A model generated the notes under the pieces. It did no database searches, had not been told where the DNA came from, and saw only the letters and a list, made by a program, of their open reading frames with translations. Of a stretch of 64,000 nucleotides of DNA, positions 7,853 to 16,993 are shown piece after piece. The stretch covers positions 248,001 through 312,000 of the forward strand of contig CANNUY010000001.1 in assembly GCA_947525005.1 (NCBI GenBank), written 5' to 3'. A program made the position numbers and the translations under genes. The DNA is from an uncultured Candidatus Melainabacteria bacterium. Lineage in GTDB: Bacteria > Cyanobacteriota > Vampirovibrionia > Gastranaerophilales > Gastranaerophilaceae. The stretch's first letter is position 1. Every line of letters begins with the position of its first letter.

Positions 7853-9157
7853 ATGAAAAAAATTGCTTTGATAAGTCACGGTTGCGCTAAGAATTTGGTT
7901 GATTCTGAATTGATGCTTGGTACTTTGGCTCAAAACGGTTATGAGATAACTTTGAACGAGGACGAGTCTGATATAGTTATTATAAATACTTGTTCTTTTA
8001 TTCACGATGCTGAAAAAGAGTCTGTTGATTCTATTTTAGAGATGATAAATGAAGGCAAAAAGGTTATTATTGCTGGTTGTTTAGCGCAAAAGCATGGTGA
8101 TGAATTAAAAAAAGCAATTCCTGAAATCTCTGGCATGATTGGTGCGACTGATTTTGGCAAGATTGTTGATGTTATTAAGTCTATTGAAAACGGTGAGGAG
8201 TATGTTCAAGAGGTTAATGAAACTCCTGAATACAATTATCCTGAAACAGTTACACGTCAACAGATTACTGTAGGTTCAAGTTCTTATATAAAGATTGCAG
8301 ACGGTTGTAATTATCGTTGTGGATACTGTATTATTCCTTATTTGAGAGGTGATTATCGCTCTAGAAAAATGGAAAATATTATTGATGAAGCAAAATCACT
8401 TGTCAAAAAAGGTGTTACAGAGATTATACTTATTGCTCAAGATACAACGGGTTATGGCATTGATATTTATAAAAAACCAATGTTGCCTGAATTATTACGA
8501 GAACTCAATAAGATTGAGGGTTTAGGTTGGATAAGAATAATGTATGCATATCCGACTCAGATGAAAGACGATTTGCTTGATGCGATTGCAGAATGTGATA
8601 AGGTGGTTAAATATATTGATATTCCATTACAACATTCTCACCCTGATATGCTTAAACGTATGAATAGACCTGCGTTTGACTATAGAGAAATGATAGAAAA
8701 TATTAGAAAACGTATCCCTAATGTTGCGATTAGAACTGCGTTTATTGTTGGTTATCCTGGAGAAACAGAAGAAGAATTTGAACATTTGTATAAGTTTATT
8801 AAGGATATGAAATTTAATAAACTTGGAGTGTTTGAATACTCGAGAGAAAAAGGTACACCGTCATATAATATGAAACCACAGATTTCTAAAAAGGTTATGA
8901 AAGAACGCCGTAACAAGTTAATGGAATTGCAACAAGGTATTTCAAAATCAATCAATGAAAGCTTTATAGGTAAAACTATGCCTTGTATTATAGAAAGTTT
9001 TACAGACGAGGGTTATGTTGTTGCTAGAACTCAAAATGATGCACCAGAAGTGGACGGAGTTGTTTATATAAAGACTGATGAACCATTAGTTCCTGGTGAT
9101 ATAGAAAATGTCAAAATCGTTGATTGTGATGAGTATGATTTGATTGGCGAAGTGTAA
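7853..9157 (+). CDS. rimO: Ribosomal protein uS12 methylthiotransferase RimO
   Basis: A 434-residue radical-SAM methylthiotransferase. The N-terminal UPF0004 domain has three cluster cysteines (SHGCAKNLVDSE, INTCSFI, AGCLAQKH), the radical-SAM core has DGCNYRCGYCIIPYLRG with the CxxxCxxC motif, and a TRAM domain ends the protein. RimO adds a methylthio group to an Asp of ribosomal protein S12; the SHGCAKNLVDSE start and lack of MiaB-specific features favour RimO over MiaB. Shine-Dalgarno GGTGGAAA precedes the ATG, 10 bases after the UPF0210 gene, in the same unit. Confidence 0.95.
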   Translation: MKKIALISHGCAKNLVDSELMLGTLAQNGYEITLNEDESDIVIINTCSFIHDAEKESVDSILEMINEGKKVIIAGCLAQKHGDELKKAIPEISGMIGATDFGKIVDVIKSIENGEEYVQEVNETPEYNYPETVTRQQITVGSSSYIKIADGCNYRCGYCIIPYLRGDYRSRKMENIIDEAKSLVKKGVTEIILIAQDTTGYGIDIYKKPMLPELLRELNKIEGLGWIRIMYAYPTQMKDDLLDAIAECDKVVKYIDIPLQHSHPDMLKRMNRPAFDYREMIENIRKRIPNVAIRTAFIVGYPGETEEEFEHLYKFIKDMKFNKLGVFEYSREKGTPSYNMKPQISKKVMKERRNKLMELQQGISKSINESFIGKTMPCIIESFTDEGYVVARTQNDAPEVDGVVYIKTDEPLVPGDIENVKIVDCDEYDLIGEV

Positions 9158-9235
9158 GGATTCTTATGAAATTTTAACCTCTATTGTCATAATTTGACTT
9201 GCATAACATTTTCCTGTATCGTAAATAAGTAAGAG

Positions 9236-9241
9236 TATAAT
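9236..9241 (+). promoter_or_regulatory. -10 box ahead of the COG2509-type flavoprotein gene
   Basis: TATAAT 12 bases before the ATG at 9254; the -35 (CTGTAT, 16-base spacer) is weak. A start near 9248 would give a leader of about six bases, too short for a Shine-Dalgarno sequence. Confidence 0.4.
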
Positions 9242-9253
9242 GAGGGTTGTGTT

Positions 9254-10627
9254 ATGTATAATGTTGCAATAGTTGGTGCTGGTCCAGCAGGTATTTTTAC
9301 TGCGCTTGAAATAGTAAAACTTCGTCCTGAATGGAAAGTTGTGCTTATTGAAAAGGGTCAACGTATTGAAAAACGTAAATGTCCAATTAGAGAAGGTTCT
9401 CCAAAATGTGTTAATTGCAAACGTTGTGGGCTTCTTTGTGGTTGGGGTGGCGCAGGTGCGTTTTCTGACGGCAAGCTTACACTTACTCCTGATGTTGGTG
9501 GTCATCTTGTTGATTATATGAGTCGTGAAAATGCAAAAGAACTTATTAAATATGCAGATGATTTATACCTAAAATATGGTGCTACAGATGAAGTTTTCGG
9601 TACTGATATGAAAACTTTTGAAGAAATCGAGCATCAAGCAACATTAGCAGAACTAAAACTTGTACATTCTCCTGTAAGACATTTAGGTACAGAACGTAGT
9701 CTTGATGTATTAAAAAACATGCAAGATGATTTAGCTGAAAAGATAACTATTATTAATAACCAACCTGCAGATAGATTGATTGTAGAATGTGAACAAGTAA
9801 AAGGACTTGTTCTCGAATCAGGTGAAGAAATTAGGGCAGAATATGTAATTATTGCTCCTGGTCGTGAAGGTGCTGCTTGGCTTACAAAAGAGTTTGCTAC
9901 TCATAAAATCGGTATGGTTAACAACGCAGTAGATGTTGGGGTTAGGGTTGAACTTCCTGCGCCTGTGTTTGAACCGATAACAAGTAAGTTGTATGAATCA
10001 AAACTTGTGTATTATTCGCCAAAATTTGGGGACGAGGTTAGAACCTTCTGTATGAATCCAAATGGTGAAGTTGTCCAAGAAAACTATAGTGGTATTGCAA
10101 CTGTAAACGGTCATAGTTACGCTAATATCAAGACTAAGAATACAAACTTTGCTTTGTTGGTTAGTGAACAGTTTACTGAACCTTTTAAAGAACCTATTGC
10201 TTATGGTCAGCATATTGCAAGACTTGCTAATATGTTGGCAGGTGGTATTCTTGTTCAAAGGTTTGGTGATTTGTTAGAAGGAAAGCGCTCTACTCCAGAA
10301 AGATTAAAGTCAAGTATAATAGAACCAACTTTGAAATGCGCAACTCCTGGTGATTTGAGTCTTGTACTTCCTTATCGTCAGTTAACAAGTATTATAGAAA
10401 TGTTGTTTGCACTTGATAAAATTGCTCCTGGAACAGCTTCAAGGTATACTTTGCTGTATGGAATTGAGGTTAAATTCTATTCGGCTAGGGTAAAATTAAC
10501 TGATGAACTTGAAACAGAAGGTGTAAAAAATCTGTTCGCAATCGGTGACGGAGCTGGTGTTACAAGAGGTTTAATCCAAGCGTCTGCTTCGGGTATCCAC
10601 GTGGCTAGAACTATTTGCAACCGATAA
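9254..10627 (+). CDS. FAD-dependent oxidoreductase (COG2509-type)
   Basis: A 457-residue flavoprotein. The N-terminal dinucleotide-binding motif VAIVGAGPAGIFTALEI is at residues 4-20, followed by a Cys-rich stretch (KRKCPIREGSPKCVNCKRC) and CGWGGAGAFSDGKL, which are typical of this family of uncharacterised dehydrogenases. The C-terminal FAD motif NLFAIGDGAGVTRGLIQASASG is clear. Length and both FAD motifs are intact. Substrate is not known. It has its own putative promoter and is followed after 21 bases by the histidine kinase gene, which also appears to have its own promoter. Confidence 0.9.
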   Translation: MYNVAIVGAGPAGIFTALEIVKLRPEWKVVLIEKGQRIEKRKCPIREGSPKCVNCKRCGLLCGWGGAGAFSDGKLTLTPDVGGHLVDYMSRENAKELIKYADDLYLKYGATDEVFGTDMKTFEEIEHQATLAELKLVHSPVRHLGTERSLDVLKNMQDDLAEKITIINNQPADRLIVECEQVKGLVLESGEEIRAEYVIIAPGREGAAWLTKEFATHKIGMVNNAVDVGVRVELPAPVFEPITSKLYESKLVYYSPKFGDEVRTFCMNPNGEVVQENYSGIATVNGHSYANIKTKNTNFALLVSEQFTEPFKEPIAYGQHIARLANMLAGGILVQRFGDLLEGKRSTPERLKSSIIEPTLKCATPGDLSLVLPYRQLTSIIEMLFALDKIAPGTASRYTLLYGIEVKFYSARVKLTDELETEGVKNLFAIGDGAGVTRGLIQASASGIHVARTICNR

Positions 10628-10633
10628 ATTAAG

Positions 10634-10642
10634 TGATAAAAT
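10634..10642 (+). promoter_or_regulatory. Extended -10 promoter of the histidine kinase gene
   Basis: TGATAAAAT (TGn plus TAAAAT), six bases before the ATG at 10649. The predicted first transcribed base is the A of the start codon, so the mRNA would be leaderless. Confidence 0.5.
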
Positions 10643-10648
10643 ATTTGT

Positions 10649-12436
10649 ATGAAATTATTTTATGGTATGTCTGCACAGAAAAAATTGATTATCACAGGGC
10701 TGTTTTTTAGCACGCTTTTGTTATTTTTGATTTCTGCTCTTGCTGTTTTTAGTATAAAAGACAACCTTAATATGTGTTATAAATATTTTGGACAAGTTAT
10801 ATCAAAATCTTTGGCGATTGAAACGGTTTCATTAACTCGTGGATTACCTAAAGAAACGATTTATAATACCTTGAGAACTCATTCTATATCTATTATTGAA
10901 ACAAATGAGGATATGGCATTTATTGAGTTTAAGAACTCAAACTCTGAGGTTATTTATTCTACTAAAAATGACGGTATCTGTTCAAGTAGAAAATCTCGTG
11001 TAACTGTTAGTTCACCTTTGGTTGTGTTTCAAAATGGAAACCCGACTGCTATTGGGTCTGTAACTATCGGGCTTACAGGTAGCATTGTTGATGAAGTTTC
11101 TTCAATGACTAGGCTATCACTTGCGATTGCGTTTTTAATTGCGTGGTTGACGATTGCCTTGATTATTATTATGAATACTTTGATTGCAACAAAAGAACTA
11201 AGAACTTTGTGTGACGGTGTTAGAAAACTTTCATCAGGTGAGTTTGGATATAAGATTAATAGTAAAGGTGTTAGTAAAGAAGCTAGAGAAGTGTTTAAGG
11301 CATTCAATAATATGTCTGAAAAACTTCATCTTTACAACGAAAGCTCTGTAGAAAGTTTAATGCTTGAACGTAACAAGTTTGAAGCTATACTTATGAGTAT
11401 CGTAAACGGGGTTATTGTTTGTGATAACAACGATAGAGTTGTGCTTGTAAATGAACACGCAAAACAAATGCTTGAAGTTACTGATGATGAAATTATAAAT
11501 ACAAATCTTCAACAGTATTGCGATTCAAACGGTATTGATGCCTTTGAAGAAAAAATTAAAGAGTTTAAGAATACTCCGATTAATCAAATGGTGGATAAAC
11601 CTCTTGAGTTTAACATTGAGGTAGCTGATAAGATATTTAAAACGGTTATTTCACCTATGTTTTTGAGTAACGGTGATTATGTAGGATATATTGTTGTACT
11701 TATTGATTTCACTAAAGAAGAAGAAATGAATAAGATGCGTTCTCAATTTATTTCAAATGTTTCACATGAGTTGAGAACTCCTGTTACTGTTTTGAGAAGT
11801 TATATTGATACATTATACACAATGGGTGATGAATTTGACCTTGAAACTCAAAAAGAATTCATTGGAATAATGAATAAAGAGATTATAAGATTACACGATA
11901 TGGTTAACGATATCCTTGATTTTTCAAGATATCAAGCAAAAAATGTACATCTTGATAAAGAAATGAGTGATGTATCAAAACTTATTCAAGAATGTGTTGA
12001 TAGAGCTAATGTTTTAGCAGAAGAAAAAGAAATCAGTATTATTGTAATGATTGAACCTGATTTACCTCAAATTCCTATAAATTATGATAGTATAACAAGG
12101 GTTGTAATGAACCTTTTGACTAATGCTATCAAGTATTCACCTAATGGTAAAAAGGTTAAGGTTAAAGTTGAAAAGGTTAAGGAATATCTTGAAATATCTG
12201 TAGAAGATGAGGGTATTGGTATTTCAGAAGAAAACCAAAAGAAAGTTTTTGATAGATTCTTTAGAGTTGAGAATAAAACGCATACTGTAAAAGGTACAGG
12301 TTTAGGACTTCATCTTGTAAAAGTAGCGGTTGAAAAACATCATCACGGTAAAGTTTTTGTTAAATCAAAACTCAACGAGGGTTCAACTTTTGGAATTATG
12401 CTACCAATTAAGGTTGAAGCAGAAGAACTTGTATAA
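10649..12436 (+). CDS. Membrane sensor histidine kinase (HAMP-PAS-HisKA-HATPase)
   Basis: A 595-residue kinase. Two transmembrane helices (about 14-36 and 152-176) flank a ~115-residue extracytoplasmic sensor; a HAMP linker, a PAS domain (about 245-355), a HisKA domain with the phospho-acceptor His373 in FISNVSHELRTPVTVLRSYI, and a HATPase domain (NLLTNAIKYSP, DEGIGI, KGTGLGLHLVK) follow. The plan matches PhoR/WalK-type kinases. No response-regulator gene is beside it, so it is an orphan here and its partner lies outside the window. folC starts 32 bases later, probably in the same transcript. Confidence 0.94.
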   Translation: MKLFYGMSAQKKLIITGLFFSTLLLFLISALAVFSIKDNLNMCYKYFGQVISKSLAIETVSLTRGLPKETIYNTLRTHSISIIETNEDMAFIEFKNSNSEVIYSTKNDGICSSRKSRVTVSSPLVVFQNGNPTAIGSVTIGLTGSIVDEVSSMTRLSLAIAFLIAWLTIALIIIMNTLIATKELRTLCDGVRKLSSGEFGYKINSKGVSKEAREVFKAFNNMSEKLHLYNESSVESLMLERNKFEAILMSIVNGVIVCDNNDRVVLVNEHAKQMLEVTDDEIINTNLQQYCDSNGIDAFEEKIKEFKNTPINQMVDKPLEFNIEVADKIFKTVISPMFLSNGDYVGYIVVLIDFTKEEEMNKMRSQFISNVSHELRTPVTVLRSYIDTLYTMGDEFDLETQKEFIGIMNKEIIRLHDMVNDILDFSRYQAKNVHLDKEMSDVSKLIQECVDRANVLAEEKEISIIVMIEPDLPQIPINYDSITRVVMNLLTNAIKYSPNGKKVKVKVEKVKEYLEISVEDEGIGISEENQKKVFDRFFRVENKTHTVKGTGLGLHLVKVAVEKHHHGKVFVKSKLNEGSTFGIMLPIKVEAEELV

Positions 12437-12468
12437 TTTTAAAATATTTTTAGGAATGGGATTTTATA

Positions 12469-13644
12469 ATGGATTATGAAACAGCGATTGAAAACTTGAC
12501 CTCAAAGGGTAGGTTTTATATAGACTTAGGACTTGATAGAGTAAAAGAAGTTTTAAAGATTTTAGGTAATCCTCAGGATAAAATATCAGCTATTCAAGTT
12601 GCAGGGACTAATGGTAAAGGTTCTTGTTGTTCAATGCTTGAGAGCGTTTTGAGGACAGCTGGATATAAGACAGGATTGTATACAAGTCCACATATATTTG
12701 ATTATACAGAACGTATAAAAATAAATGGTGAGGATATTTCAAAAAATGATTTTGCTAAGTATTTTTCTGAGGTAATGGGGGTTGCTGATGAAAACGAGAT
12801 ACACTTAACAGAATTTGAGATATTGACGGTTATTATGTTCAAGTATTTTGCAGATAATGGCATAGATATTGCAATTATTGAAACAGGCTTAGGTGGAAGG
12901 CTTGATGCAACAAATGTTTTGAAACGCAATATCTGTGCGGTTATTACGCATATTGATTTTGACCATACAGATAGATTAGGTGATACAAAAGATAAAATAG
13001 CAAGTGAAAAAGCAGGTATAATAAAGCCTGATAGTGCTGTGGTAACCAGTGAAGGATTTGAGGTAGTAAAAGATAAGGCTGATGAGGTTGGTGCGTTGTT
13101 CGTATTAGCTAATCCTTGTGTTGAGCCACGTTTTGCTGAAGCTCTTGCTTTGAAAGGTCAAAACCAGATTGAAAATTTAGCTCTTGTATTAGCTGTATTA
13201 GAGTTGAAGTTCGGGAATATTTCGTCAGATGTTATCATTGAGGGATTGAAGAAGGTTAAACATCCTTGCAGATTTGAGTTTTTCCCTGAATACAATTTGT
13301 TGGTAGATGGAGCTCATAACCCTGATTGTATGCGTTCTTTGGTTAGGAATATTGATGATTATTATTATGACAAAAAACATAGATACGTGTTTGGGTGCTT
13401 GAAGACAAAAGATTATAAATCTATGTTAGAAGCTATAGTGGACGATAGAAACCTTGATGAGATTTATGTCTACGAATTTGATAATAAAGATAGTGTTTCG
13501 TTTGAGGATTTGCAGGCGGTTACTGATTATCCGTTAAAGAGGTTAGGTGATTTTAGTGATTTGGCGATACACAATGACATTTTAACTATCGTTTGTGGCT
13601 CTTTTTATATGTTAAAAGAGTTGCTTGGTGATGTGATTAGGTAA
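12469..13644 (+). CDS. folC: Folylpolyglutamate / dihydrofolate synthase FolC
   Basis: A 391-residue Mur-ligase-family enzyme that adds glutamate to folates (and, in bifunctional forms, to dihydropteroate). The ATP-binding loop VAGTNGKGSCC is at about residues 45-54, followed by TGLYTSPHIFDYTERIKING, IIETGLGGRLDATNV and HIDFDHTDRLG, all diagnostic. A short C-terminal domain (LVDGAHNPDCMRSL) is complete. The ATG has TAGGAATGGG upstream. folP lies 5 kb away on the other strand, so folate genes are dispersed. The length is slightly below the usual ~420. Confidence 0.94.
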   Translation: MDYETAIENLTSKGRFYIDLGLDRVKEVLKILGNPQDKISAIQVAGTNGKGSCCSMLESVLRTAGYKTGLYTSPHIFDYTERIKINGEDISKNDFAKYFSEVMGVADENEIHLTEFEILTVIMFKYFADNGIDIAIIETGLGGRLDATNVLKRNICAVITHIDFDHTDRLGDTKDKIASEKAGIIKPDSAVVTSEGFEVVKDKADEVGALFVLANPCVEPRFAEALALKGQNQIENLALVLAVLELKFGNISSDVIIEGLKKVKHPCRFEFFPEYNLLVDGAHNPDCMRSLVRNIDDYYYDKKHRYVFGCLKTKDYKSMLEAIVDDRNLDEIYVYEFDNKDSVSFEDLQAVTDYPLKRLGDFSDLAIHNDILTIVCGSFYMLKELLGDVIR

Positions 13645-13651
13645 GTTGCGT

Positions 13652-13753
13652 TATTGCTAGCGATTGAACGATTTGTAAATTAATAAGCAGACAATTAATA
13701 AATCAACAGTTCTGCATGTTCAGGGGGATGCTGAAACGAGTTCAGCATGACTG
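13652..13753. repeat. Composite intergenic repeat, truncated copy
   Basis: The left part (GCGATTGAACG ... AAATCAACAGTTCTGC) is a diverged, shortened copy of the left half of the element at 44458-44687. The right part (GTTCAGGGGGATGCTG then GAGTTCAGCATGAC, 13718-13753) is a hairpin unit of the family also seen at 897, 34321 and 51027. Confidence 0.6.
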
Positions 13754-13776
13754 TAAATATTTAATATTTGAATTTT

Positions 13777-14778
13777 TTATTCACTATCCATAACTTTAAA
13801 TGTTGGACTATTATTCAATCCACCTGCGAGAGAAAAGCGTTCTTCTTTTGAAAAAACTTTTACTTGTTTGAAGAAATCTTTGGTAAGCAAAATTTTTGTG
13901 TTTCTACATTTGAATCCTTTATTTTCAAAATAGGTTTTTTGTGACTCGTTTGTGTTTATATAATTTTTAAGTTTAACAAAGAGCTTGAATTCTCTTTGTC
14001 GCTTGATAATTTCACGTTTAACAAGATACATAATGTTGTCAAAGTCTATCTCATATCCGTTTGAATAATTAAAATCTACTGTGTAATTTTTGTTATCAGA
14101 AGTTGTTATTTTAAAATATCCGATAATTTTAGAATTTTCTTCAATAACGTATCTGTATTCTGTTTGATATCTCAATCCAGAACAAAGTCCTTCGCAAAAT
14201 TCTGAATCTAGTCTGTTTAATGTTGGTTTATATAGGGTGATTAAAGAGTCGTTGTAGATTTCTGCAACTGCTTTTGCATCAGTGTTTTTAAATCTTCTGT
14301 AAGTTAGTGTTCGAGGTTTTTTATATCGTTTTTTTGTTACTTCCCAAATTTGTTCCGATGAACATTGTCTGAATTCACAGGTATTTGACAATACTTTCCC
14401 AAGCTCTGTAAATCCTTCATCAATTAAAGCAAAAAATGTGTGAGCTCCAAGTGCTCCGTATTGCGCAATAATGAACTCAATCATCTGTTGAGCATCTTCA
14501 TAAGCGTTCTCACGAAACATTAATTTAGTAATATTTATTTTATAAGGATTTCCATTAAAGGTATTTGTTGTGATTAATCCTAAAACATTTTTGTCTTCTG
14601 TTAGAAGGTAAGATTCATTTAAAAACTTATATTTTAGAGGTAGAAAATAATGTAAATGTCCTGGAAACACATTTGTCATCAAGTCCAAAAACTCTGTTCC
14701 ACCATTTGTTTGCATAAATGTCATTATTTTTTTAAGTTTAGGTTTATCAAATAAATTTATTTTTCTAATCTTACGCAT
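13777..14778 (-). CDS. GNAT-like acetyltransferase-fold protein
   Basis: A 333-residue protein that seems to hold two GNAT-like halves: an N-terminal one (residues ~1-150) and a second from about 165 (TLTYRRFKNTDAKAVAEIYN ... YVIEENSKIIGYFKITT), whose strand-turn pattern is typical of GNAT folds. A convincing acetyl-CoA loop is not visible in either half, so enzymatic activity is uncertain. The ATG at 14778 is chosen because a TATAAT box ends seven bases upstream; an earlier in-frame start at 14826 would lie ahead of that promoter. The C-terminus runs into no recognised domain. Monocistronic, convergent with folC. Confidence 0.6.
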   Translation of the reverse strand: MRKIRKINLFDKPKLKKIMTFMQTNGGTEFLDLMTNVFPGHLHYFLPLKYKFLNESYLLTEDKNVLGLITTNTFNGNPYKINITKLMFRENAYEDAQQMIEFIIAQYGALGAHTFFALIDEGFTELGKVLSNTCEFRQCSSEQIWEVTKKRYKKPRTLTYRRFKNTDAKAVAEIYNDSLITLYKPTLNRLDSEFCEGLCSGLRYQTEYRYVIEENSKIIGYFKITTSDNKNYTVDFNYSNGYEIDFDNIMYLVKREIIKRQREFKLFVKLKNYINTNESQKTYFENKGFKCRNTKILLTKDFFKQVKVFSKEERFSLAGGLNNSPTFKVMDSE

Positions 14779-14784
14779 ATTATT

Positions 14785-14790
14785 ATTATA
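14785..14790 (-). promoter_or_regulatory. -10 box of the GNAT-like gene (leaderless)
   Basis: A perfect TATAAT on the minus strand ending six bases before the ATG at 14778; the predicted transcription start falls on the A of the ATG. The -35 is poor (TTTATG). Confidence 0.5.
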
Positions 14791-15139
14791 ACATTTATTG
14801 CTAAATACATAAAGAAATTTGAGCAAATTTTTTTTAAAATCATCAAAAATTCATGCAAATATGCTAGTTTTCCTAAAAATCTTAACAAAATTTTACAATA
14901 AAATTCATGGTAAAAATATGAGTTTTTAGGATTGTTTTAAATACACTTAAAGAATAATTATACCAATAGAAATTAAACAAATTATAATATATGCTATATT
15001 TAAAAAACAATCAAAAGATGTCTTTATATTTATTTTATATTTGGAAAGTTGCTAGCAATTTTAATTTTTTAGCGCTTTTAATTAAAGTGTTAGGCTGTTA
15101 TAATCAGACAGTGATTAAATTTTGTAGTATGTGTATTTT
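14791..15139. other. AT-rich intergenic region with the promoter of the paralog pair
   Basis: No gene seen. The stretch is very AT-rich and contains the palindrome TTGCTAGCAA (about 15051-15060) and an extended -10, TGTTATAAT, at 15096-15104, which would start transcription near 15111 for the gene at 15140. Confidence 0.5.
15096..15104 (+). promoter_or_regulatory. Extended -10 promoter of the unknown paralog pair
   Basis: TGTTATAAT (TGn plus TATAAT), no clear -35, 36 bases before the chosen ATG. The next strong terminator lies at 18697, so both paralogs would be on one transcript. Confidence 0.5.
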
Positions 15140-16981
15140 ATGATAGAACGAATTAGTACAACAAGAAACGTAAACAATTTTCAAATCAACAACTCAAAAA
15201 GAAACAAAAAGCAAGAAGGTTATGCAAACAATAATGTAAATAACAACAGCCCAAGTTTCAATGGTAAGTTTGTTGACGGTTTAATAAAAGGTGTTCAACA
15301 CTGTGAAAAGAACCCAATGCTCAATGTTGCAGTTATCGACTTAGCAACTGCTATTATACCAAGAAGTATTTTTGAATCTTTTACAAATATATTTGCTGGT
15401 TTTGAAGCATTAAGGAGAGAGTCATCAGGGCTTATTATTAACTGTTTAATACCTGGTTTCCTTGCTCTTGGTGCAGCAAAACTTTGTAATAAAGCAATTA
15501 TGGGTGGAAAAGCAGACTTGTCTACTTGCTGGGCAGGAAAAGATGGCATAAACACTGTTTCTGATTATTATAAAGATGCGCCAAAGACTCCTGCTTATGC
15601 AGATGGTATGGCAAAATATAATGACCCTAAAAAAGCAAGAGTTTACGCAACTCATTTTAATATCTTGTCATCAGCTTCAGGTGTAGATGGTAATGAAACT
15701 AAGAAATTTAGTGAAATTGGTGGTCTTGATAGAGCTTCAGTTGCTGAAAAATTGACAAATGCAACCTTTGAAAAACCACAAAAATTATCATTTGCTGAGC
15801 GTATAGCAAATCTTAAAAACAAATTTAGTGGCAAAGGTGGTAAAAAGCCAGTTTCTCTAATTGATGATGCTTTCAAACATATAGCAAAGAGCACTCATAT
15901 AACAGAAAATGTAACATTTGGTGAAGGCAAAAAATCATTAGTTTCTGACGTAAAATCAGTAATGAATAATTCGACAAAACTACTTAGAGCGTTTGTAACA
16001 GAAGGTGCTGAATCTCCTGAACAAATAGCAAGTATTGCTAAACGTGCAAAGAAACTTGTTAATACAAAGAGTGGTATTGCAATGGCAATTATTCTTCCAC
16101 TTGCCGCTTCTGCTCAATATATTAATAGATGGATTACAACTAAAACTTCAGGTGTTAAAGGTGCTCCTATCTATAATGATTTTGGTAAGAACGAAGTGAA
16201 GGTGGAAAAAACTCCTGAACAAATTAAAAAAGATAAACAAGATTTATTGAAACAAAAATTTATTTCTATCGGTTCAATGGTTGGTGTTGCATGTTTATCA
16301 ATGATGAAATTACCAACATTATCAACATTAAAGAATATATTCCAGTTTAAAGGACAATTTCCTACAATGGATCAAGCAAGAGCAATTTCAGCTGTTACAT
16401 TTGGTTCACGTATGGCAGTTGCTGATGATAAAAATGAATTGGCAGAAGCAACTGATAGAGATTTGGTAACTTTTTCAAGCATGTATTTCTTAGGTGATTA
16501 TGCAGCAAAAGGATATGCAACTCATCTTGAAAAAACACAAGGTGTAAAACTTTTAAACAGACCAAAACCATTAAAGAAAGATGCGAATATATTTAAGAAA
16601 ATGGGTAACTGGATTGTAAATACTCATCTTAAGTCAACAGATGAACTTGTTGCAGATGCAACTCATTCTTACAAAGATATGAGAATTCTTAGATCTAAGT
16701 GTCAAATTGCAAACTTCGGTTCATCATTATTAATCTTAGGTTTGATAGTTCCATTCTATACAAGAATGAAAACTGCTAAAAACCGTGCAAAAGAGTTAAA
16801 TGCTGTTAACAATGTAAGTTTTAAGTCAAATCAACAAACAACTCAACCTCAGCAGTCTGCAGGTCAAGTTGCTCAGCAAATTTCTCAACAAGGTCAACAA
16901 CAAGTAAAGCAACAAAACTTAACAAAATTGAACACATCTAGCAATTTTAAAACTTTTCAGTCATTTAAACATGGTGTGTAG
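15140..16981 (+). CDS. Long membrane-associated protein of unknown function, paralog A
   Basis: A 613-residue protein that I do not recognise. The N-terminus is Asn/Lys-rich with the motif NNNSPSFNGKF. Hydrophobic segments lie at about 60-75, 93-115 (LIINCLIPGFLALGAAK), 315-330 (GIAMAIILPLAASAQ), 380-395 (FISIGSMVGVACLSMM) and 555-575 (LLILGLIVPFY). The tail is Gln-rich, contains NNVSFKSNQQ and ends FKTFQSFKHGV. It is a diverged full-length paralog of the next gene: NP..D..PRS..F..GFE..RE near the N-terminus, QYINRWITTKTSG mid-protein, and FPTMDQ...SRMAVADDKNELAEATDRD. The start is uncertain (ATG at 15140, weak ribosome site; GTG at 15131 also possible). No enzymatic motif is visible. Confidence 0.75.
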   Translation: MIERISTTRNVNNFQINNSKRNKKQEGYANNNVNNNSPSFNGKFVDGLIKGVQHCEKNPMLNVAVIDLATAIIPRSIFESFTNIFAGFEALRRESSGLIINCLIPGFLALGAAKLCNKAIMGGKADLSTCWAGKDGINTVSDYYKDAPKTPAYADGMAKYNDPKKARVYATHFNILSSASGVDGNETKKFSEIGGLDRASVAEKLTNATFEKPQKLSFAERIANLKNKFSGKGGKKPVSLIDDAFKHIAKSTHITENVTFGEGKKSLVSDVKSVMNNSTKLLRAFVTEGAESPEQIASIAKRAKKLVNTKSGIAMAIILPLAASAQYINRWITTKTSGVKGAPIYNDFGKNEVKVEKTPEQIKKDKQDLLKQKFISIGSMVGVACLSMMKLPTLSTLKNIFQFKGQFPTMDQARAISAVTFGSRMAVADDKNELAEATDRDLVTFSSMYFLGDYAAKGYATHLEKTQGVKLLNRPKPLKKDANIFKKMGNWIVNTHLKSTDELVADATHSYKDMRILRSKCQIANFGSSLLILGLIVPFYTRMKTAKNRAKELNAVNNVSFKSNQQTTQPQQSAGQVAQQISQQGQQQVKQQNLTKLNTSSNFKTFQSFKHGV

Positions 16982-16993
16982 AAAGTTATTGGA